A DNA stretch of 64,000 nucleotides from Pseudomonas baltica (GCF_031880315.1 NZ_CP134771.1:4708501-4772500); one strand, 5' to 3'; positions 29,708-38,987 are shown, counted from the first letter of the stretch. Translations and numbers: made by a program. The notes: generated by a model from the sequence alone, not told the origin.

Positions 29708-29836
29708 CGTGACCTCTCTTGTAGGGCAGCACCTGATTATGGCTCTTATGGTGCACCCTGCCGACTATCGCTCAGATCGATTGACAAGTGTGATGGTCTT
29801 TCCTAGTGTCCGCCCACAGTTTTTTCGGGTGAGCCC

Positions 29837-30532
29837 ATGACAACCAATGATGACCGCATCAAACTCGAGCCCAGCTGGAAGCACGCGCTGCGCGCCGAGT
29901 TCGATCAGCCCTACATGGCCCAACTGCGTGATTTCTTGCGTGAAGAGCATGCCGCGGGCAAGGAGATCTTTCCGCCGGGGCCGATGATCTTCAACGCCCT
30001 GAACCTGACTCCGCTGGATCAGGTCAAGGTGGTGATCCTGGGCCAGGATCCGTATCACGGCCCAGGCCAGGCCCATGGCCTGTGCTTTTCGGTGCAGCCG
30101 GGCATCCCCACGCCGCCGTCGTTGCTCAATATCTATAAAGAGCTCAAGCGCGACCTCAATATCGACATCCCCGGCCACGGCTGCCTGCAGCATTGGGCCG
30201 AGCAGGGCGTGCTGTTGCTCAACACCACGCTGACGGTGGAACGCGCCAACGCAGCGTCCCATGCCAATCGCGGCTGGCAGCATTTTACCGACCGGATCAT
30301 CGAGGTGGTCAGCGAACACCAGCCCAATTCGGTATTCCTGCTGTGGGGCGCCCACGCCCAGGGCAAGGCCAAGCTGATCGATGGTACCAAGCACCTGGTG
30401 CTCAAGTCGGTGCATCCTTCGCCGCTGTCGGCCTATCGCGGGTTTATCGGCAATGGTCATTTCAGCCGCACCAACAAGTTTCTCGAGCAGCACGGGCTGG
30501 CGCCGATCGACTGGCGCTTGCCGACGGTTTAA
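29837..30532 (+). CDS. ung: Uracil-DNA glycosylase
   Basis: A 231-residue family 1 glycosylase that removes uracil from DNA. The water-activating motif [17 protein letters not shown] (Asp71) and the DNA-intercalation motif [17 protein letters not shown] are complete. Length is that of E. coli Ung (229). The start is ATG at 29837 after GGGTGAGCCC. It is followed by a REP pair rather than a terminator. Confidence 0.96.
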   Translation: MTTNDDRIKLEPSWKHALRAEFDQPYMAQLRDFLREEHAAGKEIFPPGPMIFNALNLTPLDQVKVVILGQDPYHGPGQAHGLCFSVQPGIPTPPSLLNIYKELKRDLNIDIPGHGCLQHWAEQGVLLLNTTLTVERANAASHANRGWQHFTDRIIEVVSEHQPNSVFLLWGAHAQGKAKLIDGTKHLVLKSVHPSPLSAYRGFIGNGHFSRTNKFLEQHGLAPIDWRLPTV

Positions 30533-30544
30533 GGGCGACTCACG

Positions 30545-30620
30545 GGCCCCTTTGCAGGCAAGCCTTGCTCCCACCGGCGTTCACGCCTCTGTGGGCGCAA
30601 CGCTTGCTCGCGAAGGCGCC
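30545..30620. repeat. REP-type inverted repeat pair
   Basis: GGCCCCTTTGCAGGCAAGCC with TTGCTCCCACC (30545-30575) is followed by the inverse TGTGGGCGCAACGCTTGCTC with GCGAAGGCGCC (30590-30620). It sits directly after ung and before the tct region. Confidence 0.82.
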
Positions 30621-30636
30621 GGGCCTGTTGGCGCAC

Positions 30637-30658
30637 GCTGAAAGGTTGCTGAAAGGTT
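30637..30658 (+). promoter_or_regulatory. Exact 11-bp tandem repeat upstream of tctC, candidate TctD operator
   Basis: GCTGAAAGGTT occurs twice back to back (30637-30647 and 30648-30658), 92 bp before the tctC ATG. An 11-bp direct repeat places both copies on the same DNA face, the usual binding site form for OmpR/PhoB-family response regulators. The regulator gene tctD of that family is in the same locus. The link is inferred. Confidence 0.5.
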
Positions 30659-30750
30659 AACGAACTAGCATCGCTTCACGGCAGGTACCAACCGGCCCGA
30701 ATACGATTCGTCATGATGCGACTCGATAACAAGAACAATAAGGAACTCCC

Positions 30751-31731
30751 ATGAAGCTATCCCTGCGCCCGCTCGCCCTGGCCGCTGGCTGTGTGATGTT
30801 GTCCAGCTCGCTGTTCGCCGCCGAACCCAAACGCCCTGAATGCATCGCTCCGGCTTCCCCTGGCGGCGGTTTCGACCTGACCTGCAAGCTGGTCCAGAGC
30901 GCCCTGGTCAACGAAAAAATCCTCAGCAGCCCCATGCGCGTCACCTACATGCCAGGCGGCGTCGGCGCGGTAGCCTACAACGCGGTCGTCGCCCAGCGCC
31001 CGGCCGATGCCGGCACCTTGATCGCCTGGTCCAGTGGCTCGCTGCTCAACCTGGCCCAAGGCAAGTTCGGTCGTTTCGATGAAAACGCCGTGCGCTGGCT
31101 GGCGGCGGTCGGCACCAGCTATGGCGCCATCGCGGTCAAGAGCGATTCGCCCTACAAGACCCTCGATGACCTGGTCAAAGCCCTCAAGGCCGACCCCAGC
31201 AAGGTCGTGATCGGCTCCGGTGGTACCGTCGGCAGCCAGGACTGGATGCAGACCGCCCTGATCGCCAAGGCCGCCGGCATCAACCCGCGTGACCTGCGCT
31301 ACGTCGCGCTCGAAGGCGGCGGCGAGATTGCCACGGCTTTGCTCGGCGGTCACATCCAGGTCGGCAGTACCGATATTTCCGACTCCATGCCGCACATCCA
31401 GAGCGGCGACATGCGCCTGCTCGCGGTGTTCTCCGACAAGCGCCTTGACGAGCCGGAGATGAAAGACATCCCCACCGCCAAGGAGCAAGGCTACGACATC
31501 GTCTGGCCGGTGGTACGTGGTTTCTATGTGGGCCCGAAAGTCACCGACGAGCAATACGCCTGGTGGAAAGAGGCCTTCGACAAACTGCTGGCGTCCGAAG
31601 ACTTCGCCAAATTGCGCGATCAGCGCGAGCTCTTCCCCTTCGCCATGACCGGCCCGGAGCTGGACACCTACGTGAAAAAACAAGTGGCCGACTACAAGGT
31701 GCTGGCCAAGGAATTCGGCCTGATTCAATGA
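30751..31731 (+). CDS. tctC: TctC, periplasmic tricarboxylate-binding protein of a TTT transporter
   Basis: A 326-residue solute-binding protein of the Bug/TctC family. Signal peptide ends near SSSLFAAEP (about residue 24). The opening of the mature protein (CIAPASPGGGFDLTCKL) and the YMPGGVGAVAYNAV loop are the family's ligand-binding landmarks. It would capture citrate or a related tricarboxylate and deliver it to TctBA. AAGGA precedes the ATG at 30751. It is the first gene of the tct block; the porin gene opdH found beside it in P. aeruginosa is not here. Confidence 0.9.
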   Translation: MKLSLRPLALAAGCVMLSSSLFAAEPKRPECIAPASPGGGFDLTCKLVQSALVNEKILSSPMRVTYMPGGVGAVAYNAVVAQRPADAGTLIAWSSGSLLNLAQGKFGRFDENAVRWLAAVGTSYGAIAVKSDSPYKTLDDLVKALKADPSKVVIGSGGTVGSQDWMQTALIAKAAGINPRDLRYVALEGGGEIATALLGGHIQVGSTDISDSMPHIQSGDMRLLAVFSDKRLDEPEMKDIPTAKEQGYDIVWPVVRGFYVGPKVTDEQYAWWKEAFDKLLASEDFAKLRDQRELFPFAMTGPELDTYVKKQVADYKVLAKEFGLIQ

Positions 31732-31801
31732 CTCGCCGCTGAGCGCTCCGGCGCTCGGACCCTTTCCTTGCGCCGCAGGTCGGCGCTGCGGAGGATTGCC
31801 C

Positions 31802-32263
31802 ATGCTCGTTTTTCAACGCCTGTTCGCTCTGGCGATGCTGCTGGTGTGCCTGGTCCTGGCCGTGATGGCCTGGCCCTATCAGGCTGCCTTTTCCTACGAA
31901 CCGGTCGGCCCTCGCGCCTACCCGCTGCTCATGCTGGCGCTGCTCGGGGTGTCGTTCCTGTACATGCTGGTGCGCCCCACGGCCATCGTCCACAGCGAAG
32001 ACGAACCGCAGCTGGATCGCCCGACGCTGAGCAAGATCGCCCTTTGCACGGCGCTGCTGCTGGTCTTCGCCGGGCTCTTCGAACCGCTGGGGTTCGTTCT
32101 CAGCTCGATACTCATCGGCATTCCCATGGCTCGCTTGTACGGCGGCCGCTGGTTGCCCAGCGGGGTGATCATCACGCTCATGAGCATTGCCTTGTACTGG
32201 CTGTTCGATCGGGTGATGGATGTGCCGCTGCCCTTGGGCCTGCTTGATTTTCTGGAGATCTGA
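31802..32263 (+). CDS. tctB: TctB, small membrane subunit of the TTT transporter
   Basis: A 153-residue integral membrane protein with about four hydrophobic segments (LFALAMLLVCLVLAVMAW; YPLLMLALLGVSFLYMLV; LCTALLLVFAGLFEPLGF; VIITLMSIALYWLF). This matches TctB, which is variable in sequence and best recognised by position between tctC and tctA. The ATG at 31802 has GGAGG 7 nt upstream; a TTG at 31796 is too close to it. tctA starts 2 bp after the stop. Confidence 0.88.
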   Translation: MLVFQRLFALAMLLVCLVLAVMAWPYQAAFSYEPVGPRAYPLLMLALLGVSFLYMLVRPTAIVHSEDEPQLDRPTLSKIALCTALLLVFAGLFEPLGFVLSSILIGIPMARLYGGRWLPSGVIITLMSIALYWLFDRVMDVPLPLGLLDFLEI

Positions 32264-32265
32264 CC

Positions 32266-33780
32266 ATGGATACGCTTGGATATCTGGGGCAAGGCTTCGG
32301 CGTTGCCCTCACCCCGTACAACCTGGTGACGGCGCTGTGCGGCACTTTGATCGGCACCGTGGTCGGCTTGCTGCCGGGCCTGGGGCCGATCAATGGCGTG
32401 GCGCTGCTGATTCCGATCGCCTTCGCCCTCGGCCTGCCGCCGGAGTCGGCGCTCATCCTGCTGGCCGCGGTCTACCTGGGCTGCGAATACGGCGGGCGGA
32501 TCAGCTCGATCCTGCTGAATATCCCCGGCGAAGCTTCGACTGTCATGACCACCCTTGACGGCTACCCGATGGCCCGCCAAGGCCTGGCCGGTGTGGCGCT
32601 ATCGTTGTCGGCCTGGAGCTCGTTCATCGGCGCCTTTATCGCCACCTGCGGCATGGTGCTGTTTGCGCCGTTGCTGGCCAAGTGGGCGATCGCCTTCGGC
32701 CCGGCGGAGTACTTCGTGCTGATGGTGTTCGCCATCGTCTGCCTGGGCGGCATGGCCGGCAACCGACCGCTGAAGACCTTTATCGCCGCGTTGATCGGGC
32801 TGTTTTTGTCCAGCGTCGGCATCGATGCCAACAGCGGCGTGTACCGCTTTACCGGTGACAACGTGCACCTGGCCGACGGTATCCAGTTCGTGGTGCTGGT
32901 GCTGGGGCTGTTCTCGGTCAGCGAGATCTTCCTGCTGCTGGAAAAGACCCACCGCGGCCAGGAAGCGATCAAGGCTACCGGGCGCATGATGTTCAATTTC
33001 AAGGAGGCCGCCTCGGTGTTCACGGTGAATATCCGTTGCGGCCTGCTGGGGTTCATCATGGGCGTGCTGCCGGGCGCCGGTGCGACCCTGGCCAGTGCGG
33101 TGGCCTACATGACCGAGAAGCGCATTGCCGGTACGGGCGGGCACTTCGGCCAGGGCGACAAGCGCGGCCTGGCGGCGCCGGAAACCGCCATCGGTGCGTC
33201 GGCCTGTGGTGCGCTGGTGCCGATGCTGACCCTCGGGGTGCCGGGTTCCGGGACCACGGCGGTGATGATCGGCGCGCTGTCGTTGTATAACATCACCCCG
33301 GGGCCGCTGCTGTTTCAGCAGCAGCCGGATATCGTCTGGGGCCTGATCGCCTCGTTGTTCATCGCCAATATCATGCTGGTCATCCTCAATATCCCGATGA
33401 TTCGTATCTTTACCCGCATCCTCGCCGTGCCGAACTGGGCGCTGGTACCTGTCATCGCCATCATCACCGGCATCGGTGTGTATGCGGTGCATGCCACCAC
33501 CTTCGACCTGTTCCTGATGGTGGGCATCGGCATCTTCGGCTACCTGCTGCGCAAGCTGGACTTCCCGTTGTCGCCGTTGCTGCTGGGGTTCATCCTCGGT
33601 GGCCTGATGGAGCAGAACCTGCGCCGGGCGCTGTCGATCTCCAATGGTGCGCTGGACATCCTGTGGTCGAGCCCGATCACCTTCGGGGTCTGGGTGCTGA
33701 CCGCTTTCATGCTGCTGATGCCGTTGTTGCGCATCTGGCGCAAACGCAGCGTGGCGCGCCGTGCGGTGGCGGATGTCTGA
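32266..33780 (+). CDS. tctA: TctA, large membrane subunit of the TTT transporter
   Basis: A 504-residue polytopic protein of the TctA family. Two half-repeats carry the conserved glycine-rich loops VVGLLPGLGPINGVALLIPI (about 28-47) and GVLPGAGATLASAVAYM. A third landmark is ISSILLNIPGEASTVMTTLD, followed by many hydrophobic helices. It forms the sodium- or proton-coupled pore for the tricarboxylate. It overlaps the AbrB-like gene by 8 bp, so all four genes are probably one transcript. Confidence 0.94.
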   Translation: MDTLGYLGQGFGVALTPYNLVTALCGTLIGTVVGLLPGLGPINGVALLIPIAFALGLPPESALILLAAVYLGCEYGGRISSILLNIPGEASTVMTTLDGYPMARQGLAGVALSLSAWSSFIGAFIATCGMVLFAPLLAKWAIAFGPAEYFVLMVFAIVCLGGMAGNRPLKTFIAALIGLFLSSVGIDANSGVYRFTGDNVHLADGIQFVVLVLGLFSVSEIFLLLEKTHRGQEAIKATGRMMFNFKEAASVFTVNIRCGLLGFIMGVLPGAGATLASAVAYMTEKRIAGTGGHFGQGDKRGLAAPETAIGASACGALVPMLTLGVPGSGTTAVMIGALSLYNITPGPLLFQQQPDIVWGLIASLFIANIMLVILNIPMIRIFTRILAVPNWALVPVIAIITGIGVYAVHATTFDLFLMVGIGIFGYLLRKLDFPLSPLLLGFILGGLMEQNLRRALSISNGALDILWSSPITFGVWVLTAFMLLMPLLRIWRKRSVARRAVADV

Positions 33781-34807
33781 AGTCCGTGGTTTACCGTGGT
33801 GGAGTACGCCGCTGGCAGGCTTGGCGGGCGGTTTCGTCGCCGGTCTGATCGGTTGGCCACTGCCGTGGATGATCGGCTCGTTGCTGGCGATCATCCTCGG
33901 GCGGTGCCTGACGCCCTGGCAGTTGCGCGAGATCCCCCATGGCCGCAAGTTCGGCCAGTGGGTGATCGGCGTGGGCATCGGTCTGCATTTCACCCCCCAT
34001 GTGCTGGAGCAGGTGGCGAGCCATTTCGGGCTGATCTTTTTTGGCGCGTTGCTCACCAGTGTGTCCTCGGTGGTGGGCGTGTGGTTGCTGAGGCGCACCG
34101 GCGAGGAGCGCGCAACGGCGTTTTTCTCGAGCATGCCGGGCGGCTCCGGAGAGATGGTCAACCTCGGCGCGCGTAACGGCGCCGATCTCAGCCAGGTGGC
34201 GGCGGGGCAGAGCTTGCGAGTGCTGGTGGTGGTGCTCTGCGTGCCGGCGCTGTTCAAGTACTTGCTGGGCGAGGGTGTGCCGTTATCGCAACCAGCGGCG
34301 GTGGATTGGCGCTGGCTGGCGTTGATCTTTCCGCTGGGCGCACTGCTGGGGTGGGGATGGCAGCGGTTGCAGCAGCCCAATCCGTGGTTGTTCGGGCCGC
34401 TGCTGTTGAGCGCATTGATGAGTGTCAGCTTCGATTTGCACCTCGGCCTGCCCAATGGCGCCAGTCAGTTGGGGCAGTGGTTGATCGGCAGCGGGTTGGG
34501 GTGTCACTTCAACCGTTCGTTTTTCCGCCGCGCGCCGTCGTTTCTGGGGCGCACGCTGTTGGGCACGGCTTTGACCATGCTGATCGCCGGGGCCTGCGCC
34601 TGGTGCCTGAGCGTGTTTACTCATCTGGACCTGCGCTCCCTGACTCTGGGCATGATGCCGGGCGGGATTGCCGAGATGAGCCTGACGGCCGAAACCTTGC
34701 AGTTGTCGGTGCCCTTGGTGACGGCGATGCAAGTGATGCGGTTGCTGTTCGTGTTATTTCTGGCCGAGCCGTTGTTTCGCTATTGGGTCGGTAAAGTCAC
34801 GGTTTGA
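33773..34807 (+). CDS. AbrB-type membrane protein (ammonia monooxygenase-like family)
   Basis: A 344-residue protein with two similar membrane halves, each having a glycine-rich signature: IGWPLPWMIGSLLAIILGR in the first and the LPNGASQLGQWLIGSGLG region in the second. FFSSMPGGSGEMVNLGARNG and TLGMMPGGIAEMSLTAETL are the paired loops of the AbrB transporter-like family. The family is often mis-annotated as ammonia monooxygenase; it has no catalytic motif for that. It overlaps tctA by 8 bp. A gene of this kind also neighbours tctA in P. aeruginosa, from memory. Its transport role, if any, is unknown. Confidence 0.87.
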   Translation: MSEVRGLPWWSTPLAGLAGGFVAGLIGWPLPWMIGSLLAIILGRCLTPWQLREIPHGRKFGQWVIGVGIGLHFTPHVLEQVASHFGLIFFGALLTSVSSVVGVWLLRRTGEERATAFFSSMPGGSGEMVNLGARNGADLSQVAAGQSLRVLVVVLCVPALFKYLLGEGVPLSQPAAVDWRWLALIFPLGALLGWGWQRLQQPNPWLFGPLLLSALMSVSFDLHLGLPNGASQLGQWLIGSGLGCHFNRSFFRRAPSFLGRTLLGTALTMLIAGACAWCLSVFTHLDLRSLTLGMMPGGIAEMSLTAETLQLSVPLVTAMQVMRLLFVLFLAEPLFRYWVGKVTV

Positions 34808-34876
34808 ACCTGTGGGTACGCGCAAGCCCGCGCCCACGGGGATATCGTTACACTGTTGATTTCGCGGAGCCCACCC

Positions 34877-35548
34877 ATGCGCGTCCTGCTTGTAGAAGAC
34901 CACCCGCAACTCGCCGACAGCGTCGCTCAGGCACTGAAAAGCACCGGCCTGACCGTCGATGTGCTGCACGATGGCGTGGCGGCCGACCTGGCGCTGGCCA
35001 GCGAAGAATATGCCGCCGTGGTGCTGGACGTCGGCCTGCCGCGCCTGGACGGTTTCGAAGTGCTGGCGCGCCTGCGCGGGCGTGGCCGTAATACCCCGGT
35101 GCTGATGCTGACCGCGCGCAGCGACGTCAAGGATCGCGTGCATGGCCTCAACCTGGGCGCCGATGACTACCTGGCCAAACCCTTCGAACTCACCGAGCTC
35201 GAAGCCCGGGTCAAGGCACTGTTGCGCCGCAGCGTGCTGGGCGGCGAGCGCCAGCAACGCTGCGGGGCGCTGGTCTACGACCTCGACACCCGGCGCTTCA
35301 CCCTGGGCGATGAGATGCTCACCTTGACCTCCCGCGAGCAAGCCGTGCTGGAGGCCTTGATCGCTCGTCCCGGACGGGTGATGAGCAAGGAGCAACTGGC
35401 CGCCCAGGTGTTTGGTCTGGATGAAGAAGCCAGCAGCGATGCCATCGAAATATACGTCCATCGCTTGCGCAAGAAACTCGACGGGCACCCGGTGGCCATC
35501 GTCACCTTCCGCGGCCTTGGCTACCTGCTGGAGCAACGCGATGCGTGA
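34877..35548 (+). CDS. tctD: TctD, OmpR-family response regulator
   Basis: A 223-residue regulator: receiver domain with VLLVEDHPQLAD and phospho-acceptor Asp51 (AAVVLDVGLPRLDGFEVL), switch lysine in DYLAKPFELTEL, and a winged-helix C-terminus (FTLGDEMLTLTSREQAVL, SSDAIEIYVHRLRKKL). Its partner kinase overlaps it by 8 bp. By position beside tctCBA it should be TctD, the activator of tricarboxylate uptake; this is inferred from gene order. GGAG precedes the ATG by 7 nt. Target candidate: the 11-bp tandem repeat at 30637-30658. Confidence 0.85.
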   Translation: MRVLLVEDHPQLADSVAQALKSTGLTVDVLHDGVAADLALASEEYAAVVLDVGLPRLDGFEVLARLRGRGRNTPVLMLTARSDVKDRVHGLNLGADDYLAKPFELTELEARVKALLRRSVLGGERQQRCGALVYDLDTRRFTLGDEMLTLTSREQAVLEALIARPGRVMSKEQLAAQVFGLDEEASSDAIEIYVHRLRKKLDGHPVAIVTFRGLGYLLEQRDA

Positions 35549-36920
35549 ACCCGGCAGCCTGCGCGGGCGGCTGTTATGGAACCTGGGCACCTTGTTGACG
35601 GTGTTGATGCTGGCCAGCGGCCTGAGCGCCTACTGGAACGGCCGCGAAGCCGCAGACATCGCCTACGACCGCACGTTGCTGGCGTCTGCCCGGACCATCG
35701 CCGCCGGGCTGTCGGAACGCGATGGCCTGCTCAGCGCTGACGTGCCGTACCTGGCCCTCGATCCCTTCGCCTATGACAGCGCCGGGCATATCTATTACCA
35801 GGTCATCGATATCGACAAAAAGCTCATCTCTGGCTACGAGCACTTGCCCGGGCCGCCGCCGGGTACCTTGCGTACTGACGACTATCCAGCACTGGCCAGC
35901 TTCTACAACGCGCGTTATCAGGGCCAGAACGTGCGGGTGGTGAGCTTGCTCAAGGCGGTGGTCGAGCCGGGCATGAACGGCATGGCCGAAGTGCGTGTCG
36001 CCGAGACGGACGAAGCCCGTGAGGCCATGGCCCGCAGCCTGATGGCCGACACCCTGCTGCGCCTGGGCATGTTGGGCCTGGGCGCGCTGGTGCTGGTGTG
36101 GTTCACGGTGAGTGCTGCGTTACGCCCGCTGGAGCGCTTGCGCGGCGCCGTCGAGGACCGTGCCCCCGACGACCTGCGTCCGCTGCCCGAGGTCGAGGTG
36201 CAGCGCGAACTGCTGCCGCTGGTGCAGGCCCTCAATCACTTTACCGAGCGCCTGCGCCGCCAGTTCGAGCGCCAGGCGCAGTTCATCGCCGATGCCGCCC
36301 ATGAACTGCGCACGCCACTGGCCGCACTCAAGGCGCGGCTCGAACTGGGTTTGCGCGCACCTGAACCGCAGGTGTGGCGCGACACCTTGAATGCGGCGGG
36401 GCAGAGCACCGATCGCCTGACTCATCTGGCCAACCAGTTACTGTCGCTGGCGCGCGTCGAGAACGGCGCGCGGGCCATCGCCGAGGGCGGCGCTCAGCGC
36501 CTGGACCTGACCGCGCTGGCGCGGGAGCTGGGCATGGCCATGGCGCCACTGGCCCATGCCCGCGGGGTGTCGCTGGCGCTGGAAGCGGACGAGCCGGTGT
36601 GGCTGCTGGGCGAGCCGACGCTGCTCAACGAGCTGCTCAGCAATCTGGTCGACAACGCGCTGGCGCACACTCGCGCCAACGTGATTCTGCGGGTCAATGC
36701 ACCAGGTGTGCTGGAGGTGGAAGACGACGGGCCGGGCATTCCGCTGCAAGAGCGCGAGCGTGTATTCGAGCGCTTCTACCGGCGCAATCAATACAGCGCC
36801 GGCACCGGCCTGGGGCTGGCCATCGTCGGGGAGATCTGCACGGCGCATCTGGCGCGGATCAGCTTGCACGATGGCGAGGCTGGCGGGCTCAAGGTCAGGG
36901 TCAGTTTCCCGCCGCGCTGA
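35541..36920 (+). CDS. tctE: TctE, sensor histidine kinase
   Basis: A 459-residue membrane kinase. Two transmembrane helices (about 11-32 and 168-193) flank a periplasmic domain of the 2CSK type containing YQVIDIDKKLISGYEHLPG. A HAMP-like linker leads to the HisKA helix with His254 in FIADAAHELRTPLAALKA. The ATPase domain shows ELLSNLVDNALAHTRANVIL, EDDGPGIP and GTGLGLAIVGEIC. It would sense external citrate/tricarboxylate and phosphorylate TctD. It ends 6 bp before the convergent HDOD gene with no visible terminator between. Confidence 0.87.
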   Translation: MREPGSLRGRLLWNLGTLLTVLMLASGLSAYWNGREAADIAYDRTLLASARTIAAGLSERDGLLSADVPYLALDPFAYDSAGHIYYQVIDIDKKLISGYEHLPGPPPGTLRTDDYPALASFYNARYQGQNVRVVSLLKAVVEPGMNGMAEVRVAETDEAREAMARSLMADTLLRLGMLGLGALVLVWFTVSAALRPLERLRGAVEDRAPDDLRPLPEVEVQRELLPLVQALNHFTERLRRQFERQAQFIADAAHELRTPLAALKARLELGLRAPEPQVWRDTLNAAGQSTDRLTHLANQLLSLARVENGARAIAEGGAQRLDLTALARELGMAMAPLAHARGVSLALEADEPVWLLGEPTLLNELLSNLVDNALAHTRANVILRVNAPGVLEVEDDGPGIPLQERERVFERFYRRNQYSAGTGLGLAIVGEICTAHLARISLHDGEAGGLKVRVSFPPR

Positions 36921-36926
36921 AGGGGG

Positions 36927-37739
36927 TCATGCCAGCAATTGCCGGGCGCTGGTCAACTCGTCATGGCTCATGGGCGGGCGATCGCCCAGTCCCAGGCGCT
37001 GCCAGCTGTCCAGGCTGCTGATCGACGCGCCTTCGCGCGCCGGTTGATTGAGCAGGCTGGCGATCTGAATGACGTCGGCGTAATCAGCCGGGCCGGGCTC
37101 GCGATGCAGTTGCAGATAGCATTCGGGGACATTGGCCAGCGGCGCCGGAAAGTCCCATTTCTTGAGAATGCGCTCGCCGATCAGCGGGTGGATGCGGTCG
37201 ATCACGTGGTTCAGGCAGATCGGATCGGAGAGCAGTTCGTTGTGCTCTTCGGCATAGATCAGGATCGGCAACGCGCCGATCTGGTGGATCATTCCGGCCA
37301 GCGCCGCCTGATCGGGTTTCAGGCCGCGATTGCTGTGGCGGCAGAGTTCGTAGGCAATGCCGGCGATCTGCACGCTGGTGGTCCAGATATCGCGCATCTT
37401 CTGTTCGACCACCGAGGAGCGGGCATTGAAGATCTGCTCCATCACCAGTCCGATGGCCAGGTTGCAGCTGTAGTTGACGCCCAGCCGGGTGATTGCCGTG
37501 TGCAGTGCGGTGACTTCGCTGCTGCCGCGCAACAGGGGGCTGTTGACTACCTTGATCAAGCGTGCGGACAAGGCGATATCGCGGCCGATGACCTTGCTCA
37601 GTTCGCTGACATTGATGTCGCGGTCTTCGGCGGCCTCACGGATCTGCAAGGCCACTTCAGGCAGCGTCGGCAGCATCAGATCGTCCCTGTCGATCGCTGC
37701 CAGCAGGTCCTTTTGAACGGTTTCCGCCAGGTTGCTCAT
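36927..37739 (-). CDS. HDOD domain protein
   Basis: A 270-residue cytoplasmic protein made of one HDOD domain: LPTLPEVALQIREAAED, IGRDIALSARLIKVVNSPLL, AITRLGV and AALAGMIHQIGALPI. HDOD proteins are relatives of HD hydrolases without the full metal site. They act as signalling adaptors, for example in c-di-GMP or stress pathways. No output domain is fused. It follows ygfZ in the same direction with 73 bp between them. Confidence 0.88.
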   Translation of the reverse strand: MSNLAETVQKDLLAAIDRDDLMLPTLPEVALQIREAAEDRDINVSELSKVIGRDIALSARLIKVVNSPLLRGSSEVTALHTAITRLGVNYSCNLAIGLVMEQIFNARSSVVEQKMRDIWTTSVQIAGIAYELCRHSNRGLKPDQAALAGMIHQIGALPILIYAEEHNELLSDPICLNHVIDRIHPLIGERILKKWDFPAPLANVPECYLQLHREPGPADYADVIQIASLLNQPAREGASISSLDSWQRLGLGDRPPMSHDELTSARQLLA

Positions 37740-37782
37740 CTTGGTACTCGAAAGTGTTTGCGGTGCTGAACGATTGCCCGTG

Positions 37783-37802
37783 CAGGCACCTGGAGGTGCC
37801 TG
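37783..37802 (-). terminator. Hairpin between ygfZ and the HDOD gene
   Basis: CAGGCACCT (37783-37791) and AGGTGCCTG (37794-37802) are perfect complements. The inner pairs are too close to close, so the effective stem is about 8 bp. No T run follows in the minus direction; it may attenuate rather than end transcription. Confidence 0.4.
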
Positions 37803-37812
37803 GGACGGTGGT

Positions 37813-38796
37813 TCAGCGCTGGATTTCGCGATCGCGGTCCAGCTCGTAGGGCAGCGTCAGCAAGCTCAGCAAGGGGCCGCTGGCGTCACCGACGTGAATC
37901 TCGCCACCTTCGACGGCATCGGCCTGCAGCACGGCCAGCAATTCGATACCGTTGGCGGCCTGGGCCGCCAGCACTACCTCGCCGATGGCGCTGTTGCGGC
38001 TGGGCTCGAACAACGGCGTGCCGGGCTCGGGCAGGGTGTCGGCGGCGAGGGCTACCCGGTACAAGCGACGCTTGAGCTTGCCCAGGTACTGCATGCGCGC
38101 GACGATTTCCTGTCCGGTATAGCAACCTTTCTTGAAGCTGACCCCGCCCACGGCTTGCAGGTTGAGCATTTGCGGGATGAACAGCTCGCGGGTCTGGGCC
38201 ATGACCTGGCCGATGCCGGCGCGTACCTGGCCCAGCAGCCATTCATTGAGCGGGGCTTGCGGCAGGTGCGCGGCAAGTTTTGTCTGCACGGCCGGCGCCT
38301 GGTCGGCGGGCACCCACAGTTCGACGCGGTCGGCGGATGCGCGCACCGCGATAAGCTCGCCGGCGCGGGCGACGCTGTGGGTGTCCTCGGCCAGATTCAG
38401 CTCGAGTTCGCCGAGCAGCGCCTGGCTGGGATCGCCGGCATCAGCAGCACCGGTGTCGCCTGCGGGCAACTGCTGCAGGCCGAAGCGGACCCAGGCGGCG
38501 CTTTCGTCGGTAAGCTTGGATTTGGAGAACACCGCGTATTTTTTCAGATCCGCCAGTTGCGGTTCGATCAGCTCGCTGATCATCGCCAGCAGGCAGCCGT
38601 CACCTTGCAGCAAGATACGGAAGCTGGACTGCATGCGGCCTTTTTGCGTACAGCGCGCGCCAAGGCTGGCGTGGTCCTGATCCAGGTAATTGAGGTTGCA
38701 GGTCAGTTGACCTTGCAGAAACTTGCTGGCATCTGAGCCACGCACGGCAACAACGCCCTCGTGGGACAGCACGCAGAAAAAAGCGGAATCGGCCAT
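37813..38796 (-). CDS. ygfZ: YgfZ, folate-dependent iron-sulfur cluster repair protein
   Basis: A 327-residue protein of the GcvT-like folate-binding family (E. coli YgfZ 326). The family hallmark KGCYTGQEIVARMQYLG is present with its conserved cysteine, and the opening VLSHEGVVAVRGSDASKFLQ is typical. YgfZ uses tetrahydrofolate to maintain certain Fe-S enzymes such as MiaB. The ATG at 38796 starts the family's normal N-terminus; upstream sequence in frame does not resemble protein. It is divergent from sdhE with about 190 bp between. Confidence 0.93.
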   Translation of the reverse strand: MADSAFFCVLSHEGVVAVRGSDASKFLQGQLTCNLNYLDQDHASLGARCTQKGRMQSSFRILLQGDGCLLAMISELIEPQLADLKKYAVFSKSKLTDESAAWVRFGLQQLPAGDTGAADAGDPSQALLGELELNLAEDTHSVARAGELIAVRASADRVELWVPADQAPAVQTKLAAHLPQAPLNEWLLGQVRAGIGQVMAQTRELFIPQMLNLQAVGGVSFKKGCYTGQEIVARMQYLGKLKRRLYRVALAADTLPEPGTPLFEPSRNSAIGEVVLAAQAANGIELLAVLQADAVEGGEIHVGDASGPLLSLLTLPYELDRDREIQR

Positions 38797-38987
38797 GGGT
38801 CTTCGCAGTGGAAAGAGACTGGCGCCCATCATAGTGCGCCACCGGGCAAATGGGTAGGGACCATGGTCGTCGTGACCGAGACCGCAGTGCGTAGCGGGGC
38901 GATATACCCGCAAACACTTCGCCGATGGTCGCGGATGCCCCGGCATCGTCCGCTCTGTATACTGGCCGCCTATTTGAGGAGAGCTCC

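Noticed and set aside
32599..34455. A 618-codon open frame antisense to tctA and the AbrB-like gene
   Set aside because: Low-complexity His/Gln/Arg-rich translation opposite two membrane-protein genes with strong family motifs.
36939..38736. Two long plus-strand frames opposite the HDOD and ygfZ genes
   Set aside because: Both are shadows; the minus-strand proteins carry clear HDOD and KGCYTGQE motifs.
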